The position numbers were made by a program, and so were the translations under genes. A DNA stretch of 64,000 bases from positions 2,666,001-2,730,000 of the forward strand of contig OZ253956.1 of assembly GCA_965267355.1 (NCBI GenBank), written 5' to 3'. The stretch comes from GCA-002793235 sp965267355. GTDB lineage: Bacteria > Bacteroidota > Bacteroidia > Flavobacteriales_E > Vicingaceae. Below are positions 40,530-49,714 of the stretch, piece by piece (the first letter of the stretch is position 1; the number at the start of each line of letters is the position of its first letter). The notes below the pieces were generated by a model that saw only the letters and a program-made list of their open reading frames with translations, was not told where the DNA came from and ran no database searches.

Positions 40530-41773
40530 TGGCAAAGATTGTTCCTTTCAGAGCGATAAGACCCACAAGAGATAAGGCTTACCTTACCTCTTCTATGCCT
40601 GCTTATATATACCCAAAACATTTGTTAGAAGCTAAGCTCGAAAGCAATCCTTATACTTTCTTACATGTAATAAACCCCGAGTTTAGAGCTGACAATAAAA
40701 CTCAACCTAATTCTGTTGAGCGTTTTCAACATGTAAAAGAGAAGTTTGATGAATTTTGTGATGAAGGGATTTTTATTCAAGATAAAAAAGAATGCTTATA
40801 CATCTATCGTCAGATTACTAAAACCAACACTTATGTTGGATTAGTTAGTGGCATAGCTGTAGATGATTACATTAATGGAAAAATAAAAATCCATGAACAT
40901 ACACTAACTCAAAGAGAGCAAACTTTCAAAATGTATTTAGACGTATGTAAATTTAACGCTGAGCCTGTTTTACTGACTTACAAGGATTCAAGTGAAGTAG
41001 ATGCCATCATAAATAAATATCTAGAAACACGTTCCGAATATGAATTTTGTACTACTCACCATATCAAACAAGATTTATGGGTAGTAGACAATGAAGATGA
41101 CATCAACGCACTATCTGAAGCATTTGATAAAATCAACAATGTTTATATCGCTGATGGCCATCACCGTTCTGCTTCTTCGGTTCTTTATACAAAAAGTATT
41201 CGTGATACAAATCCAGATTATAATTCAGAAGATAAATTCAATTATTTTCTTTCTTATTTAATCCCCGAGAGTAAGCTTAATATCATTGAGTACAATAGAA
41301 CTGTCAACGATTTAAATGAGCATTCACCTGAGAGTTTCTTGGAAGAAGTGGCTAAAGTTTTTGATATTAAAGAAACTCAAAAGCTATACACTCCTATTCA
41401 GAAACACAATTTCTCCATGTACTTTTCTGGAAAATGGTATTCGCTTACTGCTAAAAAAGGAACTTATGATGAGAATGATATTGTAGGAAATTTAGACGCT
41501 AAAATTCTTACCCAAAATATCCTCTCTCCTATTTTAGGTATTACCGATTTGAAAACAGATAACAGAATTGAGTTTATTGAAGGCACAAGAGGCCCTGAAG
41601 GCTTACAAAATAAAGTTGATAGCGAAGAGGCTGTTGTTGCTTTTGGATTATACCCAGTTTCTATAGAACAACTAAAAGCTGTTGCCGATGCTAACGATAT
41701 TATGCCTCCAAAAAGCACTTGGATAGAACCAAAAATGAGAAGCGGATTAACTATTTATGATTTAAGTGAATAA
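40529..41773 (+). CDS. DUF1015 family protein
   Basis: A 414-residue protein of the widely conserved DUF1015 family, often found next to serC or serA in Bacteroidota. It begins IVPFRAIRPTRDKAYLTSS, the usual family opening. Conserved blocks are YIYRQITKTNTYVGLVSGIA, HEHTLTQREQ and VYIADGHHRSASSVLY; the last has the paired histidines and aspartate suggesting a metal or phosphate site. WIEPKMRSGLTIYDL closes the protein. No activity is established that I know of. Overlapping start and stop codons with serA and yggS show a coupled operon, linking it to serine or PLP metabolism by context only. Confidence 0.92.
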   Translation: MAKIVPFRAIRPTRDKAYLTSSMPAYIYPKHLLEAKLESNPYTFLHVINPEFRADNKTQPNSVERFQHVKEKFDEFCDEGIFIQDKKECLYIYRQITKTNTYVGLVSGIAVDDYINGKIKIHEHTLTQREQTFKMYLDVCKFNAEPVLLTYKDSSEVDAIINKYLETRSEYEFCTTHHIKQDLWVVDNEDDINALSEAFDKINNVYIADGHHRSASSVLYTKSIRDTNPDYNSEDKFNYFLSYLIPESKLNIIEYNRTVNDLNEHSPESFLEEVAKVFDIKETQKLYTPIQKHNFSMYFSGKWYSLTAKKGTYDENDIVGNLDAKILTQNILSPILGITDLKTDNRIEFIEGTRGPEGLQNKVDSEEAVVAFGLYPVSIEQLKAVADANDIMPPKSTWIEPKMRSGLTIYDLSE

Positions 41774-42432
41774 TGAGCGTAGCTGATAATTTAAATCATA
41801 TTAAATCTACTTTACCAAAGCATGTAACTTTAGTTGCTGTTTCTAAGACCAAGCCCAATAAGGATATTATTGATGCTTATAATACAGGTCATAGAATATT
41901 TGGGGAAAATAAAGTACAAGAACTTTCATCTAAATATGAATCATTACCTAAAGATATTGAATGGCATATGATAGGCCATTTACAAAGTAATAAGGTAAAA
42001 TACATTGCACCATTTGTCAGCTTAATTCATGGTGTAGACAGCTTTAAGCTTTTAAAAGAAATTAACAAGAGAGCTGCTCAGAATGAGAGGGTAATCAATT
42101 GTCTTTTACAAATTCATATTGCAGAAGAACAAAGTAAATTTGGCTTTTCCGAAGAAGAAGTAACTGAGCTATTGGCTTCTTCTGATTATCAAGAATTATC
42201 TAACATTAATGTTGTTGGTTTAATGGGAATGGCAACATTTACTGAAAATGAAGAGCAAATCCGTTCAGAGTTTAAAATATTAAATCAACTTTACTCAACT
42301 CTCAAAACCCAATACCCAAACCTCAACACTCTTAGTATGGGTATGAGTGGTGATTATAAAATGGCCATTGAAGAAGGCAGCACAATGGTTAGAGTTGGAA
42401 GTAGTATCTTTGGAGAAAGAAATTACTATTGA
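41773..42432 (+). CDS. YggS-type pyridoxal phosphate homeostasis protein
   Basis: A 219-residue PLP-binding protein of the YggS/PROSC (PLPBP) family. The PLP lysine is in LVAVSKTKPNKDI (Lys28). Family motifs GHRIFGENKVQEL, WHMIGHLQSNKVKYI and LSMGMSGDYKMAIEEGSTMVR are intact, and the C-terminus ends VGSSIFGERNY. YggS has no catalytic activity but keeps free PLP levels balanced. It sits in an operon with PLP-dependent serC, which fits. Its stop overlaps the next gene, whose start is a TTG. Confidence 0.95.
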   Translation: MSVADNLNHIKSTLPKHVTLVAVSKTKPNKDIIDAYNTGHRIFGENKVQELSSKYESLPKDIEWHMIGHLQSNKVKYIAPFVSLIHGVDSFKLLKEINKRAAQNERVINCLLQIHIAEEQSKFGFSEEEVTELLASSDYQELSNINVVGLMGMATFTENEEQIRSEFKILNQLYSTLKTQYPNLNTLSMGMSGDYKMAIEEGSTMVRVGSSIFGERNYY

Positions 42433-43274
42433 GACCTTTAACATTAATATCCCTAATCTTTTCTGTATTTATTAATTACACCTATTCTCAAGATTCTCTT
42501 TCTACTGAATCATATCCTTTTGAACCAGACAAAGTAGCCAAAGAAGCTGTATCTAAAATTGTAAAGTATACTGGTCTAAATGCCAATTTTGTTGTTGTTC
42601 CTGATAAAAACATATCTACTGCTATAGCCTACCTAAAAAACAACAAAAGATACATCGCTTACAATCCAAAATTTATTGAAAAATTAAACAATAAAACTGC
42701 TACTGATTGGGCCGCAGTTAGTGTGCTAGCACACGAAATTGGACATCATCTTTCAGGGCATACTTTACCAAAAAACTCTTCGCCTGGTAATGAATTAATT
42801 GCTGATAAATTTTCGGGATTCATCCTTTTTCAGATGGGAGCAACAATTGAAGATGCTAAAGCAGCACTAAGTACTATAGGACATGAAATGGATACTACCA
42901 AACATCCACCTCAAGAAGCCAGACTTGCAGCTATTGAGGATGGATGGGAAGAAGCTAAAGCACTTAGAAATACTAGTGCCTATGGAAATAAAAAAACAGC
43001 AAATACATCATCAACTAATTTTAGTTACAAATGCACTTTTTTAGGGGATGATAATATTTATTTTGTTGACGAGAAGGATAATATTATATGGTATAACAAT
43101 AATGGCCATGCAATTATTATTGGAAAAAAACAAGAGTCAACAAGTAACAGGTACAGTTGGATATACAACTACTTAGATAACTTTTATGGTGTTGACCATA
43201 AAGGAAAAATTTGGAAAGAAACAACTTATGGTTCTGTATTTATTGTTGGAGAAGCAAAACCATTAAAAGAATAA
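42429..43274 (+). CDS. M48-like membrane or periplasmic metallopeptidase
   Basis: A 281-residue protein with a short hydrophobic N-terminus (PLTLISLIFSVFINYTYS) acting as a signal peptide. The zinc-peptidase motif VLAHEIGHHLSGH (HExxH) is followed about 25 residues later by NELIADKF, a third-ligand arrangement seen in M48 peptidases. The first frame codon is TTG at 42429, overlapping the yggS stop by 4 bases; there is no internal Met before the signal sequence, so TTG is probably the true start. The C-terminal third carries tryptophan-rich repeats (YFVDEKDNIIWYNNNGHA) and is unassigned. It may cut envelope proteins. Confidence 0.82.
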   Translation: MRPLTLISLIFSVFINYTYSQDSLSTESYPFEPDKVAKEAVSKIVKYTGLNANFVVVPDKNISTAIAYLKNNKRYIAYNPKFIEKLNNKTATDWAAVSVLAHEIGHHLSGHTLPKNSSPGNELIADKFSGFILFQMGATIEDAKAALSTIGHEMDTTKHPPQEARLAAIEDGWEEAKALRNTSAYGNKKTANTSSTNFSYKCTFLGDDNIYFVDEKDNIIWYNNNGHAIIIGKKQESTSNRYSWIYNYLDNFYGVDHKGKIWKETTYGSVFIVGEAKPLKE

Positions 43275-45008
43275 TTATAGGTTTTCTAACTCTCCTCTCA
43301 CAAAATCAACCAACTCTTTTACATAGGTCTGAGAGAAGTTAAATTCTATACCTGCCGTTTCATAAATTTCACCAATAGTTTTAGTATAACCTAAACTCAA
43401 CGCTTCCATATATTGTTGAATAGCCCTTTCTGGGTTTTGTTTATAGTTACGCCAAACTGCTATTGCTCCTAACTGTGCCATTGCATACTCTATATAATAA
43501 AAAGGTACTTCGTATAAGTGTAATTGTTTCTGCCACATATAAGTTCTTGCATCTTCGTTACCAGACCAGTCAACCACATGGTTACCAAAAACATCCATCA
43601 ATTCATTCCATTTTGCTTCTCTTTCTTCCACAGAATGTTTCGGGTTTTCGTATACCCAATGTTGGAATTTATCAATAGTAGCTACCCAAGGCAATGTTTC
43701 TAAAGAACGGTGTAGTTGCTCAATTTTAGCTCTTTTCAACTCTTCTGGATTGGTATAAAATTCATCCCAATAATCCATACTAATCAATTCCATACTCATA
43801 GATGCTAATTCCGCTACTTCGGAAGTCAAGTTTTTAAAAGCAGTTAATTTTAAATCAATATTTAAAAACGACTGAATGGCATGACCTCCTTCATGAACCA
43901 TAGTTATCAAATCCTGATGTGTACCAACGGCATTCATATAAATAAATGGCACCCCTATTTCATATAATGGGTAATTAAAACCTCCTGGTGCTTTTCCAGT
44001 TTTAGAAGATAAATCCAAATGCTTCATTTCATTCATAATGGCAAGTCGCTCTCCGAAATAAGGGTTAATCCTATCAAAGCATTTAACTGATTTACCTATC
44101 AACTCTTCAGCATCATTAAATGGTTGTAATGGGGACCTTCCCTCAGCATCTACCTCAGTATCCCATGGTTTTAAAGTATCAACTCCAAGCTTTAAGTGGT
44201 GTTCTTTTTTCCACTCATCCAATACCGGAACTACTTCTTTGGCGATAGCATCATGAAAATCAAAACAACCTTGAGGCGTATAATCAAAACGACCCATAGC
44301 TGCAAACATATAATCTCGATAGTTATCGAAATTAGCATTTAAAGCAATCTGATGTCTGGTTTTAACTAAACTTGTATATAAATCATTTAGAGGTTGAACA
44401 TCTTCTAACCTTCTTGTTATAATTTTTTTATACACTTCTTCCCTAAGCTTTCTATTGGTATTCGTAAGCATTTTAGCAGCCTGTTGCAAAGTCATTTCCT
44501 CTCCTTCAACTTCAACCGTCATCTTAGCTGCTATTGCTCCATACTTTTGTTCTTCTGCTTTTAGTTTGGTAAATAAAGGGATATTTTTTTCACGGTATAT
44601 TTCAATTTCTTTATTCACACTTCTTATCAAGGTTTTATAATCGTGTCCAAGTTCATTAAGATAAGGAGAAGCTATAAATTTTTGATTCAATGCATCAGCA
44701 TAAGGAGCAACTTTGGGTTCAATTTCGTTCACAAAAAAATGGAATCGTTCAGCTAATTTTTGGTCAGTTGTATCAATACTCATGTAAATGTACCTCCAGC
44801 CTGCATCTTCTTCTAATACTGCTTCCAACTCACTCCAGTCTTCCAACCACTTTTCTAACTCTTTTAATGCGTTAATTTCACGTTGTCTTAAATCCTCAAA
44901 ATAACAAGCTATCTTATCCCATGAATCAATTTCAAGGTTTTCTTCAACAAACCTTCTTGGTTTTTTAACAGGTATTTCTAATTCGGGTGCTAACATACTT
45001 TTTGGCAT
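43275..45008 (-). CDS. pepF: M3-family oligoendopeptidase F
   Basis: A 577-residue zinc metallopeptidase that cuts short peptides in the cytoplasm. The active site TMVHEGGHAIQSFLN (near residue 370) supplies the HExxH histidines and the catalytic glutamate; the third ligand lies in LASMSMELISM. The helical N-terminal domain (1-200) encloses the channel, as in other M3 peptidases. The stop abuts the convergent M48-like gene directly, with no gap. A terminator-like hairpin ends immediately before its start codon. Confidence 0.93.
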   Translation of the reverse strand: MPKSMLAPELEIPVKKPRRFVEENLEIDSWDKIACYFEDLRQREINALKELEKWLEDWSELEAVLEEDAGWRYIYMSIDTTDQKLAERFHFFVNEIEPKVAPYADALNQKFIASPYLNELGHDYKTLIRSVNKEIEIYREKNIPLFTKLKAEEQKYGAIAAKMTVEVEGEEMTLQQAAKMLTNTNRKLREEVYKKIITRRLEDVQPLNDLYTSLVKTRHQIALNANFDNYRDYMFAAMGRFDYTPQGCFDFHDAIAKEVVPVLDEWKKEHHLKLGVDTLKPWDTEVDAEGRSPLQPFNDAEELIGKSVKCFDRINPYFGERLAIMNEMKHLDLSSKTGKAPGGFNYPLYEIGVPFIYMNAVGTHQDLITMVHEGGHAIQSFLNIDLKLTAFKNLTSEVAELASMSMELISMDYWDEFYTNPEELKRAKIEQLHRSLETLPWVATIDKFQHWVYENPKHSVEEREAKWNELMDVFGNHVVDWSGNEDARTYMWQKQLHLYEVPFYYIEYAMAQLGAIAVWRNYKQNPERAIQQYMEALSLGYTKTIGEIYETAGIEFNFSQTYVKELVDFVRGELENL

Positions 45009-45033
45009 AAAAAATTCCTGCTAATGCAGGAAT
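45009..45033 (-). terminator. hairpin with U-tract between DUF5606 gene and pepF
   Basis: On the minus strand an 8-bp stem (attcctgc with gcaggaat, 45014-45033) is followed by a run of T residues that runs straight into the pepF ATG at 45008. It fits an intrinsic terminator for the DUF5606 gene. It could also act on pepF expression. Confidence 0.72.
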
Positions 45034-45053
45034 CATGAAATAATTATCAAATA

Positions 45054-45533
45054 TTATTTTTTAGCAGCTGGCTTTTTAGCCGGAGCTTTCTTTTTAGGTG
45101 TTTTTTCTGCTTTTTCAGCATCTACTTTCTTAGCCTTTTTTTCTTCTTTTTTAGGCTCAATCAACTTGTTTTCTGCTAAAATGTTAAACCACTGAAACAG
45201 TTTCTTTAAATCAGAATGATAAACTCTGTCTTGATCAAAATCTTCAACTACCTCTTCGAGAAAAGAGCGTAACTCTTTTACATCAGATTTGTGGTCAATC
45301 GCTGCCTTTCCATTAGTCTTCTCGGCTATTTTTTCATAAACCTCTGCTAATGGAATATCGTCCGTATAGGTATAAATGCTAATATCGCTTAGCGCACTCA
45401 CTTTCTCTGAAGCATAAACAGGCATTCTTTTTCCATCAATAAGGGATTCTACTATCAATCCATTTTTAATTTGCGAAACCATCTTATACAAACCTGGCTT
45501 TCCTGTAATTGAAATAATTTTTTCTAAACTCAT
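45054..45533 (-). CDS. DUF5606 domain protein with Lys/Ala/Pro-rich tail
   Basis: A 159-residue protein of the Bacteroidota-specific DUF5606 family. The conserved N-terminus has LEKIISITGKPGLYKMVSQI and GKRMPVYASEKVSALSDI. A helical middle part (residues 60-125) follows, with LKKLFQWFNILAENKLI. Residues about 128-159 form a strongly basic, alanine- and proline-rich tail (EKAEKTPKKKAPAKKPAAKK). Histone H1-like tails of this kind can bind nucleic acid, but that is inference. It is the last gene before a terminator and has no export signal. Function unknown. Confidence 0.85.
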   Translation of the reverse strand: MSLEKIISITGKPGLYKMVSQIKNGLIVESLIDGKRMPVYASEKVSALSDISIYTYTDDIPLAEVYEKIAEKTNGKAAIDHKSDVKELRSFLEEVVEDFDQDRVYHSDLKKLFQWFNILAENKLIEPKKEEKKAKKVDAEKAEKTPKKKAPAKKPAAKK

Positions 45534-45615
45534 ACTAATTTTTTAACGAAGACAAATCTAACAAAAACACAGAGGTAAACGAAGGAAAACATTAAGATAA
45601 ATTAGAATCCTAATA

Positions 45616-45912
45616 TCAATGATTAATTAGCTTAAAAATAAAGTTAATCACGACTATTGAAACTACAAAAATGAACATATACTTTAACCAAGTTCCTCCA
45701 TTTTTAAACTTAAAAATTAAATGAATGATTAAAAATAAAAACATTAAAATCATTGGAATAAGTGCTGGATATTGATGGAAACTCTCTACAAAATCACCTT
45801 TGAGTAGAGCAACAAAAGACCTTTGCATACCACATCCAAAACAATCCATCCCAAAATACTTTTTGTATGGACATGCCAACATATTATTCTCTAACCAGGA
45901 AATTAAGCCCAT
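45616..45912 (-). CDS. DUF2752 domain membrane protein
   Basis: A 98-residue membrane protein of the DUF2752 family. The family motif CPYKKYFGMDCFGCGMQRSF (cysteines near 14, 24 and 27) is followed by two hydrophobic helices at about 46-65 and 75-95. The conserved cysteine cluster suggests a metal or disulfide site, but no function is established. It overlaps the TPR protein stop by one base (TAATG), so it is translationally coupled to it. Confidence 0.85.
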   Translation of the reverse strand: MGLISWLENNMLACPYKKYFGMDCFGCGMQRSFVALLKGDFVESFHQYPALIPMILMFLFLIIHLIFKFKNGGTWLKYMFIFVVSIVVINFIFKLINH

Positions 45913-47780
45913 TAATTTGCCTCAAATTCTAAAACATCATCTTCTATCTTGATGATTTTCAGTTTATCTCTAAGTTCTCTAAATCTTTTTCTTGAGTCAA
46001 CTACATAAATACTGGACTGATAGTCAAACATTATCTTTTTGTATAGTTCAGCAGCTTTTTGCTTGTTATCAAACTGATAATCATTTAACAAAGCTAAATT
46101 ATAAAGTGCATCATCAGCTAAAATATCTTCACTATGCTTATCTATTATAACTTGTAGATTATTAGCTGCATCTTCAAATTTTTTCTGTTTGTAATTAATT
46201 TGGTAACGTTTATACAAAATATCATCAGCAATGCTATGAAATGGATACCATTTTTGAAGAGAGTCTAGCATTAACATTGCTTCTTCATATTTATTCTGAT
46301 AAGCTAACATATCCGCTTGTGAATACAACAACAATGGTGCTTGTGTGGTATCAATTCCTATATTATCAGTAATTAAGATTGAAAGTTGCATAGCATCATT
46401 GGCTATCAGTTTAGAGGTAGATGCTTTTAAAACGTTCAACTGAGTTTTGCACCATTCAAAATCACCAGTATAAAAAGAAATTTTAGCATTCTTAAATTTT
46501 GCTTGTTCACCCAATTGGTCGTGTTTAAAAGCCTTTTCTACCTGTGAATACAATAATGATGCTTCCCAAACCTCATTGATAAACAAATAAATATCTGCTA
46601 ACTCCAACTTAGTTTTTGCTAAACTATGTGGTTTTAACCTTGGCATAGTTAGCACTTCTTTTAAGAGTATAATAGCTTCATCAGTATTATGCATATAAAA
46701 TGCTTTTAAATGAGCTAGCCCTCTTAATAAAGTAGCCGTAGATGGTGTTTTGCCGAGTTCTAATAATGTAGAATTATAAAGCTGTTCAAGGTGTTCTAAA
46801 TCTTCTTGTGTATAGTTGTTATGTCCAGTTATTTTTTTATTGTAAACATCAACCAAATCTATTTTAGATGAGATGTAATAATAATTTTCATCTCCTTTAG
46901 AAATAAGATATTTATAACATTTAATTGCTGTTTCATAATCCTTATTTTCTACACACAACTTAGCCAAAGCATCTATACGCTTTCCATCTTCTTTTTGTCT
47001 TCTATCTAATGCTTTTGCCTGTAAAAAAGCTCCGTTAAAATTCTTCTCTTGTACGTACACCCAAATTAACATTTCGGCATAAATCTCACTATCTGGTTTT
47101 TTTTGAATTCGTTCAACCAATAAAGTTTTTAGCAACTTTTTTTTATCTCCATCTTCATCAGGTGACAAGGTAGTTTGGAGAGCATTTTGCACACTTTGTA
47201 AATAAGAGCGTTGATACTCAATTAAGCTTAAATATTCCTCTAACATTGCTTTAACATCACCTTGTTGGTTGTATACTTCAGCCAATTCAAAATTAAACGG
47301 GTAAGTTCCTTTTAATAATTTTCTTCCCTTTAAATAGGTTTGAATCGCAAATTCTGTTTCCCGGTATTTTAAAAACCCATTAGCTAACCCAATAATTTGA
47401 TCATGGCTTGGAGAAAGTAACTTTAACGCTTTTTCGTTGGTTTGCTCGCTTTTAGTTTCATCACCTGCTTGCTTATAGATGTATGCTAAATCCGTGTAAT
47501 ATTCGAGTTGGTAAGGGTATTTTTTAATCTGTCGTTTTACCAGTTTTTCTGCATTTCTATATTCTTCAAGCTCTAAATAACAATTTAATAACCGAATGTA
47601 ATGGGTAGGTAAATGCGATTTATCAAAAAGCTTCTGATAATAGATTACTGCTTTACCATACTCTTTGTTGTTATAGAATTGAGCAGCTAATTGTTCGTCA
47701 GTAGTTTTTTGGGCAATAGCATGATGTGCTGTTGTAAAAATCACAACCAGAATCAATGATATTTTAATTACCCTTTTCAT
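45912..47780 (-). CDS. exported tetratricopeptide-repeat protein
   Basis: A 622-residue protein with a signal peptide (LILVVIFTTAHHAIA) followed by TPR units across most of its length. Examples are AAQFYNNKEYGKAVIYYQKL, YTDLAYIYKQAGDETKSEQT and AYQNKYEEAMLMLDSLQKWY. TPR arrays hold protein complexes together; this one would lie in the periplasm or on the outer membrane. It overlaps DUF2752 by 1 base and is itself overlapped by the stop of the coiled-coil lipoprotein (TAATG). The trio probably acts as one envelope module. Its partner proteins cannot be told from sequence. Confidence 0.83.
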   Translation of the reverse strand: MKRVIKISLILVVIFTTAHHAIAQKTTDEQLAAQFYNNKEYGKAVIYYQKLFDKSHLPTHYIRLLNCYLELEEYRNAEKLVKRQIKKYPYQLEYYTDLAYIYKQAGDETKSEQTNEKALKLLSPSHDQIIGLANGFLKYRETEFAIQTYLKGRKLLKGTYPFNFELAEVYNQQGDVKAMLEEYLSLIEYQRSYLQSVQNALQTTLSPDEDGDKKKLLKTLLVERIQKKPDSEIYAEMLIWVYVQEKNFNGAFLQAKALDRRQKEDGKRIDALAKLCVENKDYETAIKCYKYLISKGDENYYYISSKIDLVDVYNKKITGHNNYTQEDLEHLEQLYNSTLLELGKTPSTATLLRGLAHLKAFYMHNTDEAIILLKEVLTMPRLKPHSLAKTKLELADIYLFINEVWEASLLYSQVEKAFKHDQLGEQAKFKNAKISFYTGDFEWCKTQLNVLKASTSKLIANDAMQLSILITDNIGIDTTQAPLLLYSQADMLAYQNKYEEAMLMLDSLQKWYPFHSIADDILYKRYQINYKQKKFEDAANNLQVIIDKHSEDILADDALYNLALLNDYQFDNKQKAAELYKKIMFDYQSSIYVVDSRKRFRELRDKLKIIKIEDDVLEFEAN

Positions 47781-48328
47781 TATTCATTGTCGGCAGATTC
47801 TTCTGATAAATCATTGATTAATTTATCAATATCACCTTTAAACAGTTCATATGCTTGAACCGCTTCTTCCACACCTGCTACGGATTTATTTATTTGCGTA
47901 TTTAAATCCATGATAGAAGAGTGCTCTATTGCATAATAAGTATCAAACTCTTCTTTGGTAATTAAACCATTGTTTAAATCTTGTTTTAAATCAGCTAATT
48001 GTTTTTTGGTATACTCTATTTGATCTAAAATAGATGTATAATTTGTATTGAATCGGAAAATCACTTTTTTATCCTTAAACAATTCATCTAACCTAAAAGC
48101 AGTTTCCCTATCCAGTGTATCGTTTAGATTATCAATAGCTTTGATATCCATAGCCATTTTACGTTTTGCAGCAAAAGCTTTAGAAGTGTCAACAGATAAA
48201 ACAGCTTTCTCCAACTCATCAACCATTGTTATTAAGCCTTCTACCTCTCCTATTTCTTTTTCATAAGCATTTTTACAGGCTACAAAACCAAGTAAAAGTG
48301 TAAAAAGTATTAAAACGTGCTTTTTCAT
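47780..48328 (-). CDS. hypothetical coiled-coil lipoprotein
   Basis: A 182-residue lipoprotein with signal LILFTLLLGFVAC (Cys18). The mature part is mainly alpha-helical with heptad-like stretches (EVEGLITMVDELEKAVL and ILDQIEYTKKQLADLKQDL), so coiled coil is likely. It has no catalytic motif and no family I recognise. It starts 6 bases after serS and is coupled to the TPR gene by a one-base overlap, suggesting joint work with the TPR protein at the envelope. Confidence 0.75.
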   Translation of the reverse strand: MKKHVLILFTLLLGFVACKNAYEKEIGEVEGLITMVDELEKAVLSVDTSKAFAAKRKMAMDIKAIDNLNDTLDRETAFRLDELFKDKKVIFRFNTNYTSILDQIEYTKKQLADLKQDLNNGLITKEEFDTYYAIEHSSIMDLNTQINKSVAGVEEAVQAYELFKGDIDKLINDLSEESADNE

Positions 48329-48334
48329 AACTAC

Positions 48335-49603
48335 TTAATTTATAATATTAAAACCAGTATATGTTGTTAACACATCTGGTATTTTAATCCCTTCTGGTGT
48401 TTGATTGTTTTCCAATAATGCTGCCAATATTCTTGGTAACGCCAAAGCACTTCCATTTAGTGTATGAACCAACTGGGTTTTACCTTGCTCATTCTTAAAC
48501 CTACATTTTAAACGGTTTGCCTGAAAGGTTTCAAAATTAGAAATAGAACTTACCTCTAACCATTTTTCCTGAGCAGTTGAATAGACCTCCATATCATAAG
48601 TAAGTGCAGCAGTAAAACCTAAATCTCCTCCACAAAGTTTTGCCACACGATAAGGTAAGTCTAATTTTTCTAACAACCCTTTTACATGTTCCACCATTTC
48701 ATTTAGGGTTTCATACGATTTATCTGGATGTTGAATTTGAACAATCTCCACCTTATCAAATTGATGTAATCTATTCAATCCCCTAACATCTTTACCGTAA
48801 CTACCAGCTTCTCTTCTAAAACAAGGAGTATACCCCACATTTTTTATTGGGAAATCTTCAGCTTTAACAATTACATCTCTATAAATGTTGGTTATCGGCA
48901 CTTCAGCTGTTGGAATCATAAACAAATTATCCAAAGGCATTTCATACATCTGCCCTTCCTTATCTGGCAATTGACCAGTACCATACCCAGAAGATTCATT
49001 AACCATTAAAGGTGGGATTACTTCTTGGTAACCTGCTTTTTCAGCTTCATCTAAAAAGAAATTAATTAATGCTCGTTGTAATTTTGCACCTTTCCCTTTA
49101 TATACAGGAAAACCTGCTCCGGTAATTTTAACCCCTAACTCAAAATCAATTAAATCATATTGCTTAGCTAAATCCCAGTGGGCTTTAGCATCTGTTAATT
49201 GTGGAATTGGAGCATTTTCAAAAATTATTTCATTATCTTCATCAGTATTACCCTCAGGTACTATTTCGTTAGGAACATTTGGGATTTGATAGAGCAATTG
49301 TTGTAATTCTTGAACTATTTTATTTTGCTGCTCTTTAAGCTCATTAATTTTTGCCTTTAATTCAGTTGTTCTTTGTTTTATTTGGTTGGCTTCATCTTGT
49401 TTCCCAGACTTAAACAACTCTCCTATTTGTTTTGCCAATTGGTTACTTTCTGCTAACATGGCATCCGATTCTTGCTGAGTGGTTTTTCTTTGCTCGTCCA
49501 AACTTAAAACCTGAGCTACTATTTCTTCAGCATTAAAGTTTCTCTTCTTTAGTCTCTCTACAACTAAATCCTTATTCTCTTTTATGAATGTTGTTTGTAA
49601 CAT
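48335..49603 (-). CDS. serS: serine--tRNA ligase
   Basis: A class II aminoacyl-tRNA synthetase of 422 residues that charges tRNA-Ser. The N-terminal long coiled coil (about 35-105, rich in Lys, Glu and Gln) binds the tRNA variable arm. The catalytic core has motif 1 near LFMIPTAEVPITNIYRD, motif 2 VGYTPCFRREAGSYGKD and motif 3 NGSALALPRILAALLENNQ. Nothing is missing. It has its own promoter candidate and lies just beyond the rpmA terminator, so it probably starts a transcript that also includes the lipoprotein, TPR and DUF2752 genes. Confidence 0.97.
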   Translation of the reverse strand: MLQTTFIKENKDLVVERLKKRNFNAEEIVAQVLSLDEQRKTTQQESDAMLAESNQLAKQIGELFKSGKQDEANQIKQRTTELKAKINELKEQQNKIVQELQQLLYQIPNVPNEIVPEGNTDEDNEIIFENAPIPQLTDAKAHWDLAKQYDLIDFELGVKITGAGFPVYKGKGAKLQRALINFFLDEAEKAGYQEVIPPLMVNESSGYGTGQLPDKEGQMYEMPLDNLFMIPTAEVPITNIYRDVIVKAEDFPIKNVGYTPCFRREAGSYGKDVRGLNRLHQFDKVEIVQIQHPDKSYETLNEMVEHVKGLLEKLDLPYRVAKLCGGDLGFTAALTYDMEVYSTAQEKWLEVSSISNFETFQANRLKCRFKNEQGKTQLVHTLNGSALALPRILAALLENNQTPEGIKIPDVLTTYTGFNIIN

Positions 49604-49624
49604 TTATCAAATAATTTTAAATAA

Positions 49625-49658
49625 CAAATTTAAGCAATTAAGGTAGGCATATAAACAA
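49625..49658 (-). promoter_or_regulatory. candidate promoter of serS
   Basis: On the minus strand TTG (complement of 49656-49658) and TAAATTTG (complement of 49625-49632, an exact TAnnTTTG) are 23 bp apart. The TTG lies at the edge of the rpmA terminator tail. Initiation near 49619 leaves a leader of about 15 bases. Confidence 0.5.
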
Positions 49659-49697
49659 AAAAACTCCTGCATCTTAAGTTTAGATACAGGAGTTTTT
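49659..49697 (-). terminator. intrinsic terminator of rplU-rpmA
   Basis: On the minus strand a stem built from actcctgtatct and agatgcaggagt (one mismatch) is followed by a T-run. It lies 18 bases after the rpmA stop and before the serS promoter. Confidence 0.85.
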
Positions 49698-49714
49698 TAA
49701 TGTTGTATATAAAC

